Of a DNA stretch of 64,000 nucleotides, positions 43,955 to 56,582 are shown one piece after another. The notes under the pieces were generated by a model that was not told the DNA's origin, did not search any database, and saw only the letters and a list, made by a program, of their open reading frames with translations. The position numbers were made by a program, and so were the translations under genes. Each line of letters opens with the position of its first letter. The stretch's first letter is position 1. The stretch covers positions 248,001 to 312,000 of the forward strand of contig CAVXYG010000012.1 in the NCBI GenBank assembly GCA_963766005.1, read 5' to 3'. The DNA is from CAVXYG01 sp963766005. GTDB lineage: Bacteria > Actinomycetota > Actinomycetes > S36-B12 > GCA-2699445.

Positions 43955-45169
43955 GTGGGCAAGATCAAGGTCGTCAACCCCGTCGTGGAGCTCGACGGCG
44001 ATGAGATGACGCGCATCATCTGGGCGTTCATCAAGGAGCAGCTGATCCTGCCCTACCTCGATGTGGAGCTGAAGTACTTCGACCTCGGGGTGGAGCACCG
44101 CGACGAGACCGACGACCAGGTGACCGTCGATGCGGCCAACGCCATCAAGCAGTACGGCGTGGGCGTCAAGTGCGCCACGATCACCCCCGACGAAGCCCGG
44201 GTGGCGGAGTTCGGGCTGAAGAAGATGTGGCGCTCGCCCAACGGCACGATTCGCAACATCCTCGGCGGTGTGATCTTCCGCGAGCCGATCATCATCAGCA
44301 ACATCCCACGGCTGGTGCCCGGCTGGACCAAGCCGATCGTGGTCGGTCGTCACGCCTTCGGCGACCAGTACCGGGCCACCGATTTCCGGGTGCCCGGACC
44401 GGGATCGCTGACCGTGACCTTCACGCCGGCCGACGGCAGCGAGCCGATGGAGTTCGACGTCTACGACTTCCCCGGGGGCGGCGTGGCCATGGCCATGTAC
44501 AACCTCGACGACTCCATCCGCGACTTCGCCCGCGCCTCGTTCCGCTACGGCCTGGCACGCAACTTCCCCGTCTACATGTCGACGAAGAACACGATCCTGA
44601 AGGCCTACGACGGCCGGTTCAAGGATCTGTTCGCCGAGGTCTTCGAGGCGGAGTTCGCCGAGGAGTTCGCCGCGGCGGACCTCACCTACGAGCACCGACT
44701 CATCGACGACATGGTGGCCGCGGCCATGAAGTGGGAGGGCGGCTACGTCTGGGCGTGCAAGAACTACGACGGCGATGTGCAGTCCGACACCGTGGCGCAG
44801 GGCTTCGGGTCGCTGGGTCTGATGACATCCGTGCTGATGACGCCCGACGGCCAGACCGTGGAGGCCGAGGCCGCCCATGGCACGGTCACCCGGCACTACC
44901 GGCAGCACGAGCAGGGCAAGCCGACCTCGACGAACCCGATCGCCTCGATCTTCGCCTGGACCCGAGGGCTTGCGCACCGGGGTCGAATGGACGGCACGCC
45001 GGAGGTGACGGCCTTCGCGGAGACCTTGGAGCGCGTCTGCATCGAGACGGTCGAGCAGGGCAAGATGACCAAGGATCTGGCGCTGCTCGTCGGGCCCGAC
45101 CAGCCGTTCCTGACCACGAGTGAGTTCCTGGCCGCGATTCAGGAGAACCTGCAGCAGGCGATGGCCTGA
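43955..45169 (+). CDS. icd: NADP-dependent isocitrate dehydrogenase
   Basis: 404-aa eukaryotic-type (subfamily II) dimeric isocitrate dehydrogenase, the usual form in actinobacteria. VNPVVELDGDEMTRIIWAFI is the N-terminal signature; RSPNGTIRNILGGVIFREPI binds isocitrate; the Asp pair for Mg/Mn and the catalytic region are in LIDDMVAAAMKWEGGYVWAC and GDVQSDTVAQGFGSLGLM; EAAHGTVTRHYRQHEQG binds NADP phosphate. AGAGAGGAAG gives a good ribosome site before the GTG. Product feeds Kgd. Confidence 0.96.
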   Translation: MGKIKVVNPVVELDGDEMTRIIWAFIKEQLILPYLDVELKYFDLGVEHRDETDDQVTVDAANAIKQYGVGVKCATITPDEARVAEFGLKKMWRSPNGTIRNILGGVIFREPIIISNIPRLVPGWTKPIVVGRHAFGDQYRATDFRVPGPGSLTVTFTPADGSEPMEFDVYDFPGGGVAMAMYNLDDSIRDFARASFRYGLARNFPVYMSTKNTILKAYDGRFKDLFAEVFEAEFAEEFAAADLTYEHRLIDDMVAAAMKWEGGYVWACKNYDGDVQSDTVAQGFGSLGLMTSVLMTPDGQTVEAEAAHGTVTRHYRQHEQGKPTSTNPIASIFAWTRGLAHRGRMDGTPEVTAFAETLERVCIETVEQGKMTKDLALLVGPDQPFLTTSEFLAAIQENLQQAMA

Positions 45170-45287
45170 GGTCAGCCGTGCCCTCCCGATCCCGTTCGCG
45201 TGCTCCGGCGACGTAAGCGGGCTCCGGAATCCGCCCGTCACGGCTGCTGCCTGCCGCGTCCGGCATCCCTGACGATCCGAATGATGG

Positions 45288-46076
45288 ATGGTGCGTGTGC
45301 GTCTGATCACGGCCAATGTCAACGGGATCCGGGCCGCGGCCCGTCGCGGCGGCCTGGCCTGGCTGGCAGATCGGAACGCGGACCTGATCACGCTGCAAGA
45401 GGTGCGCGCGTCGCGGGAGCAGCTGGACAAGGCGCTGGCCGACGGCGGGCTCGGCGAGTACCACGTCGCGCATGCTGAGGCCGATCGGCCGGGTCGGGCC
45501 GGCGTCGCCATCCTCTCCCGCGCGCCCGTCGATGATGTTGTGGTCGGACTCGGCGACGGTATCGATGACGCCGGTCGCTGGCTGGAGGTGTCCACCGGTG
45601 GGTTGACCGTCGTGTCCTGCTACGTCCACACCGGCGAGGCGGGGACCCCGAAGCAGGCGGTGAAAGAGGCCTTCCTGGAGGCGATGACGCAGCGCCTGGC
45701 CGGTTGGCCCGAGCGGGCTGGGCCGTCGATCGTCACCGGGGACCTCAACATCGCCCACCGCGAAGTGGACATCAAGAACTGGAAGGGCAACCTGCAGCGC
45801 GCCGGCTTCCTGCCGCAGGAGCGCGCCGTCGTCGACCGGTGGCTGGAGGCGGGCTGGGTGGACTTGGGTCGTGAGTTCGGCGGCGAGGGGCCCGGTCCGT
45901 ACACCTGGTGGTCCTGGCGCGGCAAGGCCTTCGACAACGACGCCGGGTGGCGGATCGACTACGCCCTGGCCACGCGCGGGTTGGCCGACCGTGTCAGGTC
46001 TGTCGCGGTCGGCCGCGCGCCGACCTACGCCCAGCGCTGGAGCGACCACGCCGCGGTGGTCGTGGACTGGGTCTGA
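45288..46076 (+). CDS. xth: Exodeoxyribonuclease III / AP endonuclease
   Basis: 262-aa EEP-fold nuclease repairing abasic sites. Motifs in order: RLITANVNGIRAAARRG (metal Asn), LITLQEVRAS (metal Glu), VSCYVHTGEAG (Tyr), IVTGDLNIAHREVDIKN (Asp/Asn), GWRIDYALAT, and the terminal RWSDHAAVVVDW (catalytic Asp-His). Start is uncertain within a few codons; ATG 45288, GTG 45291 and GTG 45297 are all in frame. Its stop lies 3 bp from that of the convergent amidase gene. Confidence 0.94.
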   Translation: MVRVRLITANVNGIRAAARRGGLAWLADRNADLITLQEVRASREQLDKALADGGLGEYHVAHAEADRPGRAGVAILSRAPVDDVVVGLGDGIDDAGRWLEVSTGGLTVVSCYVHTGEAGTPKQAVKEAFLEAMTQRLAGWPERAGPSIVTGDLNIAHREVDIKNWKGNLQRAGFLPQERAVVDRWLEAGWVDLGREFGGEGPGPYTWWSWRGKAFDNDAGWRIDYALATRGLADRVRSVAVGRAPTYAQRWSDHAAVVVDWV

Positions 46077-46079
46077 GCC

Positions 46080-47555
46080 TCAGCCCCGCACCTCGGGCAA
46101 CGTGCCGAACCACGGGCGCGCGTCGTGCACCTGCTGCGCCAGCCGCAGCAGCAACTCATCGGTACCGAACGCCCCGGCGATCTGCACCCCGATCGGAAGG
46201 TTTCTGTTGTTCCAGAACAGCGGGAGGCTCATCGCGGGCTGACCGGTGAGGTTGAAGACCTGCGTGTTGGGCGTCTTCTCCAGCGAGTCGTGGGCCAACT
46301 GGTTCAGGGCCTGCCGCAGCACCACGGCGGGTGTGGGCACCCGTTGCAGCACCGACAGCGCCGTCTTCTCCACCGCACCGATACCCAGCTCGCCGACCTT
46401 CACCGGCGGCGCCGCCATCGTCGCGGACAGGTGGACGTCGAAGTCGGCGCCGAAGACGCTGCCGAGGGTGCGCGCAGTGCCGGCCGCGACCTCCTGCGCC
46501 TCGTACAGCTCCCGCGCCGACAGCGCGTCGCCGACCTGCTTGAGGAACCACGTGGGGCGCTCGAACATGGCCGGTTTCGGCGTGCGACCGGTCTTGGCCT
46601 TGGTGCCGGCGACATCGGCGGCGACGGCCGCGGCCACGATCGTCAGGTAGGCCCGTGCCACGGCGGTTTCGTGGATGGGGAGGTCGAACTCCACGATGCG
46701 GTGACCGAGCGACTCCAGCAGCGCTGCGGCGTCCTCGACCGCAGCCAGGCAGTCCGGGTGCAGCGGCTCGCCCAGGAAGGACTGCCTGCTCACGGCCACG
46801 GTCAGCCGCCGGGGAGCGCGCCGCAGCCGTTTGGAGAAGGGAGCAGGCCGGCGCGGCGCTGCGTAGCGCGTACCCGAGGACGCGCCGGCCGTGGCATCCA
46901 GGATCGCTGCGCTGTCGCGCACCGACCGGGTCAGGACATGGCGCGCCACCAGCCCGAGCCAGGGGTCGCCCTCGGGGCCGAGCGGTGTCAGCCCGCGGCT
47001 GGGTTTGAAGCCGAACAGCCCGCAGGCCGAGGCCGGGATCCGAATCGAGCCGCCGCCGTCGCCGGCTGAGGCTGTCGGCACGATGCCCGCGGCGACCGCG
47101 GCCGCCGATCCGCCGCTGGAACCGCCGGGCACGTACTCGGGGTTCCACGGGTTGCGGGCGGGTCCATGGAGCTCCGGCTCGGTGATGCCGAGGATGCCGA
47201 ACTCCGGGCAGTTCGTCTTGCCGATGATGCGCAGGCCGGCCGCCCGGAAGCGTGCCACGTGGTCGCTGTCCACCTCGGGGGTCCAGTCGGCCAGGGAACG
47301 GCTGCCGTAGCTGCACGGATAGCCGGCGAGGTAGCCGTCCATGTCCTTCAACAAGAACGGGACGCCGGCGAACGGGCCGTCCTCGGCGGCGCTCGGCGGC
47401 GGGTCGATCTCCAGCACCACGGCGTTCAGGATCGGGTTGACCCGCGCCATCCGGTCGCGAGCGGCGGCTTCCACCTCGCCCGCGGTCACCTCGCCGTCCC
47501 GGATGAGTGTTGCCAGTCCGGTCGCGTCGTGCGCGACGTACTCGTCGTGTCGCAT
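46080..47555 (-). CDS. Amidase-signature family amidase
   Basis: 491-aa amidase of the AS family, hydrolysing an amide such as acylamides or aryl amides. Catalytic Lys in VPFLLKDMDGYLAG, the Ser cis-Ser motif in PGGSSGGSAAAVAAGI, and the nucleophile block GDGGGSIRIPASACGL (about 165-180). The C-terminal part is the variable substrate domain (FNLTGQPAMSLPLFW). GatA-specific features are absent and there are no GatB/C neighbours, so it is not the tRNA amidotransferase. GAGGAGG precedes the ATG. Substrate unknown. Confidence 0.9.
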   Translation of the reverse strand: MRHDEYVAHDATGLATLIRDGEVTAGEVEAAARDRMARVNPILNAVVLEIDPPPSAAEDGPFAGVPFLLKDMDGYLAGYPCSYGSRSLADWTPEVDSDHVARFRAAGLRIIGKTNCPEFGILGITEPELHGPARNPWNPEYVPGGSSGGSAAAVAAGIVPTASAGDGGGSIRIPASACGLFGFKPSRGLTPLGPEGDPWLGLVARHVLTRSVRDSAAILDATAGASSGTRYAAPRRPAPFSKRLRRAPRRLTVAVSRQSFLGEPLHPDCLAAVEDAAALLESLGHRIVEFDLPIHETAVARAYLTIVAAAVAADVAGTKAKTGRTPKPAMFERPTWFLKQVGDALSARELYEAQEVAAGTARTLGSVFGADFDVHLSATMAAPPVKVGELGIGAVEKTALSVLQRVPTPAVVLRQALNQLAHDSLEKTPNTQVFNLTGQPAMSLPLFWNNRNLPIGVQIAGAFGTDELLLRLAQQVHDARPWFGTLPEVRG

Positions 47556-47655
47556 TCCCGCCTCCTCGCCCCGCCGGCCCGCCAGCGGTCAGATCCCTCG
47601 CCACGCTAGCCCACGGCGGCCAACCACCACAGCGCGGTCAGTGCAGACTGACTAC

Positions 47656-49056
47656 GTGCACCTGTCAGCAGCGGCGGCAACTGCCGAGTCCGCCGGCCTC
47701 GCCGACGCGCTCGGCAACGTCGCCGTCGTGCTCGTCTTCGTCCTGGTCGGCGGATTCTTCGCGGCCGCCGAGATCGCCCTGATCTCGCTGCGCGAGACCA
47801 GGCTTGAGCTGCTCGCCGAGACGAAGCCGAAGCGGGCCGGCACCGTGGCGAGGCTCGTGGCCGATCCGAACCGCCTCCTGGCTGCCGTCCAGGTCGGAGT
47901 CACCCTGGCCGGATTCCTCTCCGCCGGCTTCGGCGCCGCCCAGATCGCCCCGGCGCTGGAGCCCGCGCTGCAGTCGGCGGGCTTGTCCCAGGCTGCCGCC
48001 GCCGGCGTCGCCTTCGTGTCGGTGACCATCGTCATCGCCTATCTGTCGCTGGTCCTCGGCGAACTCGTGCCGAAGCGGATGGCGCTGCAGCGTGCCGACA
48101 CCATGGCCCTGTGGGTCGCGGGCCCGGTCGATCTCACCGCTCGGTTGCTCACCCCGTTCATCTGGCTGCTCTCGCGGTCCACCGACCTGCTGGTGCGGGT
48201 GCTCGGCGGCGATCCGGAGGTGGGCCGCGAGCAGATGACCACCGAGGAGTTGCGCGGGCTGGTCGCTTCGCACGAGGACTTCACGGCCACCGAACGGGAA
48301 CTGATCGACGACGTCATCGCCGCCGGATCGCGGGAGTTGCGGGAAGTGATGATCCCTCGCACCGAGGTGGAATTCCTGCCGGAGGACATGCCGGTGTTCC
48401 GCGCCGTGGAGCACGTCAGCGCGCTGCCCTTCTCCCGCTACCCGGTGGTGGGCGAGTCCCCGGACGAGGTGCTGGGCTTCATCCACGTCCGCGATCTGCT
48501 GGCCCCGGCCTTGAGCGGCCGCAGCATCCGGCTGGTGGACCTGACGCGGGACGTGGCCCGGCTGCCCGGCTCGAAGCTCGTGCTGTCCGCGCTGTCGGAG
48601 ATGCGCGACAGCGGCATCCATCTGGCCATCGTGGAGGACGAGTACGGCGGAACCGACGGCATCGTCACGCTGGAAGACCTGGTCGAGGAAGTCATCGGAG
48701 ACATCCGGGACGAGTTCGACGCTGCGAGCGAGGCTGCTCCGCCGGCACATCCGGTGCTGTCGGGCCCGCGCGAGGTGGACGGGCTGACGAACCTCGACGA
48801 CTTTGCGGAAGCAACCGGCATCAGGCTGCCCGAGGGACCGTACGAGACGGTGGCGGGATGGCTGGTGGCCACGTTGGGCGCTCTGCCGTCGGTCGGCGAG
48901 GGCGCTGCGTTCGGCGACCACCGGTTCAGCGTTGCACTGATGGACGGACGCAGGGTCGAACGGGTCCGCGTGGCGCCCCCGACGGGCGCGTTCCCGCAAC
49001 GTGATCCCGGCGCCGACGATGCGGCCGACGGCAGTGGCGGCTCGAAACCGACCTAG
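47656..49056 (+). CDS. CNNM-domain hemolysin-family membrane protein with CBS pair
   Basis: 466-aa CorC/HlyC-type protein, possibly a Mg2+ or other divalent transporter. The DUF21/CNNM membrane domain has four helices: VAVVLVFVLVGGFFAAAEIA, AAVQVGVTLAGFLSAGFGAA, AGVAFVSVTIVIAYLSLVLG and a last near VAGPVDLTARLLTPFIWLLS. Then two CBS repeats (about 215-340) and the CorC/HlyC FAD-like C-terminal domain starting VDGLTNLDDFAEATG. The signature EDEYGGTDGIVTLEDLVEEV is diagnostic. CAGACT stands 6 nt before the GTG. Not in an operon. Confidence 0.9.
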   Translation: MHLSAAAATAESAGLADALGNVAVVLVFVLVGGFFAAAEIALISLRETRLELLAETKPKRAGTVARLVADPNRLLAAVQVGVTLAGFLSAGFGAAQIAPALEPALQSAGLSQAAAAGVAFVSVTIVIAYLSLVLGELVPKRMALQRADTMALWVAGPVDLTARLLTPFIWLLSRSTDLLVRVLGGDPEVGREQMTTEELRGLVASHEDFTATERELIDDVIAAGSRELREVMIPRTEVEFLPEDMPVFRAVEHVSALPFSRYPVVGESPDEVLGFIHVRDLLAPALSGRSIRLVDLTRDVARLPGSKLVLSALSEMRDSGIHLAIVEDEYGGTDGIVTLEDLVEEVIGDIRDEFDAASEAAPPAHPVLSGPREVDGLTNLDDFAEATGIRLPEGPYETVAGWLVATLGALPSVGEGAAFGDHRFSVALMDGRRVERVRVAPPTGAFPQRDPGADDAADGSGGSKPT

Positions 49057-49285
49057 GGGGTCGGATCCGCCGCGCGGCGCGGTACCGGGACATCGGCGCA
49101 GCAGGCAACGGCGTCGGCGCGGCGTGTCGGCAGATGCCGGCTGCCGAGGACCGGCGGGTCGTCCCTGTCCCGGAAGCGGCGCAACGGGGGCTCGGATGCC
49201 GCCCGCTCTGTCGATCCCGGGACACCGTCGCGGCCTGGGCCACCGCACCGGCGCCCGGCCGGGGGCATTCCGCCACAATGGCCCC

Positions 49286-50299
49286 ATGCCATCCGATGCT
49301 GCGCGACCCAGGGTGCTGTCCGGAATCCAGCCCACGGCGGATTCGTTCCAGCTCGGCAACTACCTCGGCGCGGTGCGCCACTGGGTGCACCTGCAGGAGG
49401 ACCACGACGCCTACTACTGCGTGGTGGACCTGCACGCGATCACGGTGCCGCACGATCCCGACGAGCTGCGCCGCCGCACCCGCGTCGCGTACGCGCAGCT
49501 GCTCGCGGCCGGGATCGACCCGGAGCGCGCCACGGTGTTCCTGCAGAGCCACGTGCCGGAGCACACCCAGTTGGCATGGCTGCTGCAGTGCATCGCCGGC
49601 TTCGGCGAGGCCTCGCGGATGACGCAGTTCAAGGACAAGTCCGTGAAGTCCGGCACCGACCGAGCCACCGTCGGGCTGTTCACCTACCCGATCCTGCAGG
49701 CGGCCGACATCGTCGCCTACTCCGCGCACCATGTGCCGGTGGGGGAGGATCAGCGCCAGCATCTGGAACTGACCCGCGACCTGGCTCTCCGCTTCAACAG
49801 CCGCTTCGGCGAGACCTTCACCGTTCCCCAGCCCTACATCGTCAAGGACACCGCGAAGGTCCTCGACCTGGCAGACCCGACGGCGAAGATGAGCAAGAGC
49901 TCGCCTGCCGGGTGCGTGTTCCTGCTGGATCCTCCGAAGGCGATCGAGAAGAAGTTCAAGCGCGCGGTCACCGATTCGCAGACCGAGGTCCGCTTCGATC
50001 CGGAGCACAAGCCGGGGGTGAGCAACCTGCTGGGCATCTTGTCGGCGTTCTCCGGCAGGAGGATTCCGGAACTGGAGGCGGAGTTCGGCTCCGGCGGATA
50101 CGGCCGGCTCAAGCAGGCGACGGCCGACGCGGTGAATGCGTTCGCAGGCCCGTACGCGGCTCGAGTCGCCGAGTTGATGCAGGATCGCGCCGAGCTCGAC
50201 CGGTTGATGGCCGACGGCGCTGCCCGCGCGCGCGCTCAGGCGGCCCCCGTCGCCGAGCGGGCCTACGACAACGTGGGACTCGTCCCGTTGGCGCACTAG
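49286..50299 (+). CDS. trpS: Tryptophanyl-tRNA synthetase
   Basis: 337-aa class Ic aminoacyl-tRNA synthetase charging tRNA(Trp). The HIGH-equivalent is in SGIQPTADSFQLGNYLGAVR, the specificity motif in TYPILQAADIVAYSAHHVPV with GEDQRQHLELTRD, and KMSKS is exact in AKMSKSSPAG (about 200). The C-terminal helical part is typical. CACAAT ends 6 nt before the ATG, giving a leaderless message. The gcvT promoter overlaps its stop codon. Length is normal, so this is the housekeeping enzyme rather than an antibiotic-resistant paralogue, as far as sequence shows. Confidence 0.96.
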   Translation: MPSDAARPRVLSGIQPTADSFQLGNYLGAVRHWVHLQEDHDAYYCVVDLHAITVPHDPDELRRRTRVAYAQLLAAGIDPERATVFLQSHVPEHTQLAWLLQCIAGFGEASRMTQFKDKSVKSGTDRATVGLFTYPILQAADIVAYSAHHVPVGEDQRQHLELTRDLALRFNSRFGETFTVPQPYIVKDTAKVLDLADPTAKMSKSSPAGCVFLLDPPKAIEKKFKRAVTDSQTEVRFDPEHKPGVSNLLGILSAFSGRRIPELEAEFGSGGYGRLKQATADAVNAFAGPYAARVAELMQDRAELDRLMADGAARARAQAAPVAERAYDNVGLVPLAH

Positions 50300-50309
50300 G
50301 ATGCCGCCC

Positions 50310-51389
50310 ATGGGGCATCGCACGCCGCTGTACGAGGCGCATCTGGCGGCCGGCGCGACGATGGTGGACTTCGCCGGGTGGGACATGCCGGTGCACTACG
50401 GCTCCCAGGTGGCCGAGCACAACGCGGTGCGCTCCGGTGCAGGCATGTTCGACGTGTCCCACATGCGGGTGGTCGAGATCGAGGGCCCCGACGCCGAGGC
50501 CCTGCTGCGCCGAGTGCTGGCCAACGATGTCGCTCGACTCGGGCCGGGCAGGGCGCTGTACTCCTGCATGTGCAACGAGCACGGCGGGGTCGTCGACGAC
50601 GTTATCGTCTATCGCACCGACGGGTATCGGTTGGTCGTCAACTGCGCCACCTCCGAGACCGACCTGGCATGGCTGGTGAGTCAGGCATCGGGCGATGTCA
50701 CGATCACGCCGCGGCCCGACCTGGCGATGATCGCCGTCCAGGGCCCCGACGCCCGTGCCCGGGCATCGGCCGCGCTGCCGGAGCACGCAGACGTCCTGGG
50801 CAACCTCGCCCGCTTCGAAGGCCGGCCCAGCGGCGCCTGGTTCATCGGGCGCACCGGCTACACCGGCGAGGACGGCGTGGAGGTCATGCTGCCGGCGCAG
50901 GATGCACCGGCCGCGTGGGATGCGCTCCTGGCCTCCGGCGTGACACCGGCGGGACTGGGTGCCCGTGACACGCTGCGGCTGGAGGCCGGCCTCAACCTCT
51001 ACGGCAACGAGATGGACACCGAGACGACGCCGTTGGAGTGCGGCCTGGCATGGACGGTGGCCTTCGACCCGCCGGACCGCGACTTCATCGGCCGCGCGGC
51101 GCTGGCGCAGCAGCGCCCCGATACCCGCTTCGTCGGCTTGATCCTCAACGGGCGGGGCGTGATGCGCTCCGGGCAGCGAGTGCGCACCGCCGCAGGTGGG
51201 GGAGCGGTGACCAGCGGGAGCTACTCGCCGACTCTGGCCGCGTCGATCGCCATGGCGCGAATTCCGGTCGGCGAGCAGGCGGCCGCCGAGGTGGAGTTGC
51301 GCGGCCGATGGGTCCCAGCCGACATCGTCGCGCTCCCCTTCGTCCGCAATGGCCAGCGCAACACCATCAAGGAAGGAGCACGGTCATGA
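50310..51389 (+). CDS. gcvT: Glycine cleavage system T protein (aminomethyltransferase)
   Basis: 359-aa folate-dependent transferase moving the methylene of glycine from the lipoylated H protein to tetrahydrofolate. N-terminal TPLYEAHLAAGATMVDFAGW, then AGMFDVSHMRVVEI, ARDTLRLEAGLNLYGNEMD and the C-terminal barrel (GYYSPTL-like SGSYSPTLAASIAMARI). ATG 50310 rather than the ATG at 50301 is chosen because TAGGAT (50297-50302), partly within the trpS stop region, ends 7 nt before it. First gene of gcvT-H-P-ACT; the H gene overlaps its stop (ATGA). Confidence 0.95.
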   Translation: MGHRTPLYEAHLAAGATMVDFAGWDMPVHYGSQVAEHNAVRSGAGMFDVSHMRVVEIEGPDAEALLRRVLANDVARLGPGRALYSCMCNEHGGVVDDVIVYRTDGYRLVVNCATSETDLAWLVSQASGDVTITPRPDLAMIAVQGPDARARASAALPEHADVLGNLARFEGRPSGAWFIGRTGYTGEDGVEVMLPAQDAPAAWDALLASGVTPAGLGARDTLRLEAGLNLYGNEMDTETTPLECGLAWTVAFDPPDRDFIGRAALAQQRPDTRFVGLILNGRGVMRSGQRVRTAAGGGAVTSGSYSPTLAASIAMARIPVGEQAAAEVELRGRWVPADIVALPFVRNGQRNTIKEGARS

Positions 51390-51774
51390 GCATTGTCCCG
51401 GCGGGTCTTCGCTACACCGCCTCGCACGAGTGGATCCGCGACGAGGGCGACGGCACCGCGACCGTCGGCATCACGGACTTCGCCCAGGCCCAGCTCGGCG
51501 ACGTCGTGTTCGTGGAGTTGCCGACCGCCGGCACCGAAGTGGCGGCCGGGGACGTCGTCGGTGTCGTGGAGTCGGTGAAGGCCGCCTCGGACCTCTACGC
51601 ACCGCTCAGCGGCGTGGTCGAGGACAGCAACGGCGAACTCGAGACCGGCCCGGAGCGGGTCAACGACGACGCCTATCAGGCCTGGTTCCTGCGAATCCGG
51701 CTGTCCGACCCGGGGCAACTGACGGCGCTGCTGGACGCCGAGGCGTACACGGCGGCCCTGCCTCAGGGCAGCTG

Positions 51775-51775
<1 letters not shown>
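51386..51775 (+). CDS. gcvH: Glycine cleavage system H protein
   Basis: 129-aa lipoyl carrier of the glycine cleavage complex. Family core LRYTASHEWIRDEGDGTATV, VGITDFAQAQLGDVVFVELP, and the lipoylated Lys at K65 in VGVVESVKAASDLYAPLSG. The C-terminus NDDAYQAWFLRIRLSD is typical. A GGAAGGAG ribosome site precedes the ATG, which overlaps the gcvT stop. Its stop overlaps the gcvP start by one base (TGATG). Confidence 0.96.
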
Positions 51776-54603
<2,828 letters not shown>

Positions 54604-54606
54604 GCC

Positions 54607-55125
54607 GTGGACCTCATCGTGACCGTGCTGACGGATGACCGCCCCGGCGTCATCGACCAGGTGTCCTCGGTGGTCGCCCGCCACGGGGGCAACTGGCAGG
54701 ACAGCCGGATGGCGCAGCTGGCGGGCAAGTTCGCCGGCATCATCGCCATCGCGGTCCCCGACGCTTCCGGTGACCAGCTGCGCGCTGATCTGGCCGGGCT
54801 GTCCGGCATCGTCGTGCATATCGCGACCGCTGCCGAGTCGGTGCCGGCCACTCGTCGGCACACGCTGGAGGTCGTGGCGAACGATCGGCCCGGAATCGTG
54901 GCGGAGGTCAGCCGTGCGCTGGCCGACATGGGCGTGAACGTGGCCGAGTTGGCGTCGGCGGTGCAGCCGGCGTCCATGAGCGGCGGTGTCGTCTTCCGCG
55001 CGAGGCTGGACATCGGACTCACGCCCGAGCAGTCGCTGGACCGGGTCATCGCCGGACTGGAGCGGTTGTCCGACGACGTCATGATCGACGTGCCGCAGGA
55101 GAAGGGGTCGCCGACCCCGGGGTGA
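54607..55125 (+). CDS. ACT-domain protein, GcvR-like
   Basis: 172-aa protein of two ACT domains: VTVLTDDRPGVIDQVSSVVA at the start and LEVVANDRPGIVAEVSRALA from about 84, both the ligand-binding strand-helix of ACT. The double-ACT layout is that of GcvR, the glycine-responsive partner of GcvA in E. coli; as no GcvA-type gene is here, it may act on the operon in another way or on the enzyme. GTG 54607 follows the gcvP stop by 3 bp; the preceding GGAG may be its ribosome site. Glycine as ligand is inference from position. Confidence 0.8.
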   Translation: MDLIVTVLTDDRPGVIDQVSSVVARHGGNWQDSRMAQLAGKFAGIIAIAVPDASGDQLRADLAGLSGIVVHIATAAESVPATRRHTLEVVANDRPGIVAEVSRALADMGVNVAELASAVQPASMSGGVVFRARLDIGLTPEQSLDRVIAGLERLSDDVMIDVPQEKGSPTPG

Positions 55126-55196
55126 GATCTCCCCCACTCAAGGGTTCGCGCCTCGGCCGTGCCGCGGGGGATCGTCGTGGGCCGCCCTCGGCCGCG

Positions 55197-56414
55197 TCAC
55201 ACCCGCACGTCGTCGCGCAGGTCGACCACCCGGGGCCGGCGTACTGCGGGCACGGGGTGGCGCCGGCGGATGGACCGTCGATACGGCGCTCGCGCCAATC
55301 GCCACACCGCCAGACCGGAGGCGACGGTGATGCCGCTGAGGACCAGGGGGGCCCGGCCCGGGGCGGTCGACGGCAGCGTGACCGCAGGCGCGACGCTGTC
55401 ATCCCTCGCAGACACGGCTGCCGCGTCAGGTTGGACATCGGCATACTTCGGATCGACCAGGGTTCCGACGGGCTGCAGCCCGTCGCCTGACTCGAAGGCC
55501 CAATCCAGGTAGCGCGCGCCGGTCTGATAGGTGTTCCCGGCGATGCCCATGAGCGTGACCAGATAGCGCTGACCATCGCGCTCGGCCGCCGCTGCGAAGG
55601 TGCGTCCGGCGTTCGTCGTGAACCCGGACTTCACGCCGATCCCGCCCTCGTAGCCGCCGGTGACCAGGGAGTTCTGGTTCCAGATCTCGAAGGTCGGCCG
55701 CGACCGGGGGTCGCTGGTCCCCGACATCGGGAACGTCGAGTTCGACAGTGCGGCGAGCTCGGCGAAGTCCGCTCGCTCCAGCCCGGCGCGCGCGATCAGC
55801 GCCAAGTCGTAGGCGGAAGTCACCTGCCCGACCTCGTCGAGCCCGTGCGGGTTGCGCACGACCGTGTCGTAGGCGTGGAGGCGCCCGGCCTCGGCCTGCA
55901 TCTGCTCGACGGTGGCATCGATGCCGCCGTTGAGGCTGGCAACGGCGTTCGCGGCGTCGTTGCCCGAGATGAGGAACATGCCTTCCAGCAGTTGCCGGGC
56001 GGTGTAGGTGCTGCCCTCGACGATGCCCACCTTGGACCCCTCGACGAACACGTCCTCCTCGACGGCGGTGTGGATCGCGTCCTGCTCCACGCGGGGGAGC
56101 ACGGTCAGCGCGGTGAGCATCTTCAGTGTGCTGGCCGGGGGGAACTGCCCGTGCGCGTCCTGCGCGGCGATGATCTCGCCGGTGTCGAGGTCGGCCACGA
56201 TGAAGGATCCCGCGCCGGCCTCGGGCAGCGGCGCGGCCTGCGAATCCAGGAGCAGGCCCGGGCGGTACAGTCCGTCGCCGCCGACCCGGGGATTGTCCTC
56301 GAGGTGATCCGCTGCCGCGGGGCTCGCCACCACCACCGCCAGCAGCACGCCGACGACTGCGGCCAGGACGCCGTGCGCAGCGCGTCGGCGCAGGGTCGCA
56401 CTGGTGGTCGGCAC
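55197..56414 (-). CDS. D-alanyl-D-alanine carboxypeptidase (S11 family)
   Basis: 405-aa penicillin-binding protein trimming peptidoglycan stem peptides. A signal peptide (VLAAVVGVLLAVVVASPAAA) directs export. Catalytic motifs: STLK 95-98, SGN 150-152, and KSG 262-264 (Ser for the usual Thr of KTG). The domain ends near 320; a Pro-rich segment then leads to a C-terminal membrane helix LVLSGITVASGLAVWRLA and a short basic tail, so it is probably anchored at both the external face and the C-terminus. GATAAT (plus 56422-56427) is 7 nt before the GTG. Confidence 0.93.
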   Translation of the reverse strand: MPTTSATLRRRAAHGVLAAVVGVLLAVVVASPAAADHLEDNPRVGGDGLYRPGLLLDSQAAPLPEAGAGSFIVADLDTGEIIAAQDAHGQFPPASTLKMLTALTVLPRVEQDAIHTAVEEDVFVEGSKVGIVEGSTYTARQLLEGMFLISGNDAANAVASLNGGIDATVEQMQAEAGRLHAYDTVVRNPHGLDEVGQVTSAYDLALIARAGLERADFAELAALSNSTFPMSGTSDPRSRPTFEIWNQNSLVTGGYEGGIGVKSGFTTNAGRTFAAAAERDGQRYLVTLMGIAGNTYQTGARYLDWAFESGDGLQPVGTLVDPKYADVQPDAAAVSARDDSVAPAVTLPSTAPGRAPLVLSGITVASGLAVWRLARAPYRRSIRRRHPVPAVRRPRVVDLRDDVRV

Positions 56415-56582
56415 GAAGGCGATTATCCCGCCGCAGCTGCCCGAATCTGCGTCATCCGCACCGTGTCGGGATCTCGAGGCTCGCGGCCTTCCCGGACACC
56501 GGGCCCGGTCACGGCTCGTTGCTGTCTCCTCGCGCCGCGCCGGCGGCAGCGCGCCTCGCGATGCCGGCTGTGGGTGGGTCGG

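Noticed and set aside
50230..50310. Glycine riboswitch before gcvT
   Set aside because: The gcvT -10 overlaps the trpS stop region and leaves no leader long enough for an aptamer.
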